Assembly (NCBI GenBank): GCA_958372035.1
Contig: CATXML010000082.1
Coordinates: 1 to 6,126, forward strand
Direction: 5' to 3'
Length of the DNA: 6,126 nt
Source: an uncultured Collinsella sp.
Lineage (GTDB): Bacteria > Actinomycetota > Coriobacteriia > Coriobacteriales > Coriobacteriaceae
Position 1 is the first letter of the stretch. Every line of letters starts with the position of its first letter. A model generated the notes under the pieces. That model had not been told where the DNA came from. It worked only from the letters and a program-made list of their open reading frames with translations, and ran no database searches. Positions 5,691-6,126 of this stretch are shown here, one piece after another. A program made the position numbers and the translations under genes.

Positions 5691-6126
5691 ATGCGCGCGT
5701 TTGATTTTGAAATGTCGCGCCGGGGATTTGCCTCGGCGCTTGCCGCGGGCGCGTTGTCGCTTGCGCTGGTTGGCTGTGGCGGCGGAGCTGCGGGGGCGAG
5801 GTCTTCTGCGGGTTCGGCTGCTGGGTCTGCGGCGAGTGGCGCTGCCGCTGAGTCGGTCGAGGTGCGCGTTGCCTCGCTCAAGGGACCGACGTCGATCGGT
5901 CTGGTGCAGTTTATGGACCAGGCTGCCGATGGCGAGACGGACAATGAGTTCGACTTTGCGATCAGCGCCGCGGCCGACGAGATTGTGCCCAAGGTCATTC
6001 AGGGCGATATCGACATTGCCCTGGTGCCGGCCAACTTGGCGAGCGTGCTCTACAACAAGACCGAGGGTGCGGTGCAGGTCATCGACATCAACACGCTGGG
6101 CGTGCTGAACGTTGTGACGGGCGACG
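5691..6126 (+). CDS. ABC-type substrate-binding lipoprotein, SsuA/THI5-like (3' truncated)
   Basis: The frame starts at ATG 5691, 2 nt after the hydrogenase stop, and stays open to the window end (145 codons). AGGGG at 5675-5679 is a somewhat distant Shine-Dalgarno (11 nt). The N-terminus is an export signal: SRRGFAS (9-15) resembles a twin-arginine motif, followed by a hydrophobic stretch and a lipobox LVGC with lipidated Cys29. A Gly/Ala/Ser-rich spacer (about 30-57) precedes the mature domain. The segment from VEVRVASLKGPTSIGLVQFM through DEIVPKVIQGDIDIALVPAN to YNKTEG is typical of periplasmic-binding proteins of the NitT/TauT/THI5 type, with the characteristic 'G-(D/E)-(I/L)-D-(I/V)-A-x-V-P' segment. 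It would sit on the outer face of the membrane and hand a small ligand to an ABC permease, presumably encoded downstream. The ligand cannot be told from this fragment. Close spacing suggests co-transcription with the hydrogenase, but a functional link is only inferred. Confidence 0.82.
   Translation, partial: MRAFDFEMSRRGFASALAAGALSLALVGCGGGAAGARSSAGSAAGSAASGAAAESVEVRVASLKGPTSIGLVQFMDQAADGETDNEFDFAISAAADEIVPKVIQGDIDIALVPANLASVLYNKTEGAVQVIDINTLGVLNVVTGD

Noticed and set aside
5701..6108. Alternative plus-strand frame of 135 codons at the window end
   Set aside because: It is Arg-rich and motif-free, while the frame from 5691 gives a clear signal peptide, lipobox and binding-protein domain.

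Overview
The window is a high-GC bacterial segment with tightly packed genes, all on the plus strand. It combines a PTS alpha-glucoside system, a GH4 phospho-glucosidase and an [FeFe]-hydrogenase with a glutamate-synthase-like flavoprotein partner. This suits a saccharolytic, H2-metabolising anaerobe. A gut Coriobacteriia member such as Collinsella is my best guess, but it is an inference from gene content and codon style, not proven by any marker gene here.

Region 1 (1-1864) is the end of a sugar-uptake operon. It holds the 3' end of a PTS permease (last EIIC helix, linker and EIIB domain with its phospho-cysteine), then after 3 nt a complete family GH4 6-phospho-alpha-glucosidase. The permease would import and phosphorylate an alpha-glucoside such as maltose, and the GH4 enzyme would cleave the phosphorylated product. 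The unit closes with a perfect 16-bp hairpin terminator.

Region 2 (1865-2050) is an AT-richer gap that probably holds the promoter and leader of the next operon. I see only weak promoter-like and dyad sequences in it.

Region 3 (2051-6126) is a second, redox-related operon. It starts with a 610-residue iron-sulfur flavoprotein: a NuoF-type 4Fe-4S domain fused to a GltD-like FAD/NAD(P)H oxidoreductase. It overlaps by 7 nt a 603-residue [FeFe]-hydrogenase with the full set of accessory clusters and an intact H-cluster site. Two nucleotides later a Tat-like/lipobox substrate-binding lipoprotein begins and runs off the window. The flavoprotein and hydrogenase look like a two-subunit complex moving electrons between NAD(P)H and protons/H2. 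This matches the 'glutamate synthase-linked' (group A2) [FeFe]-hydrogenases, whose physiological role is, as far as I know, poorly defined. The coupled lipoprotein is the least explained part.
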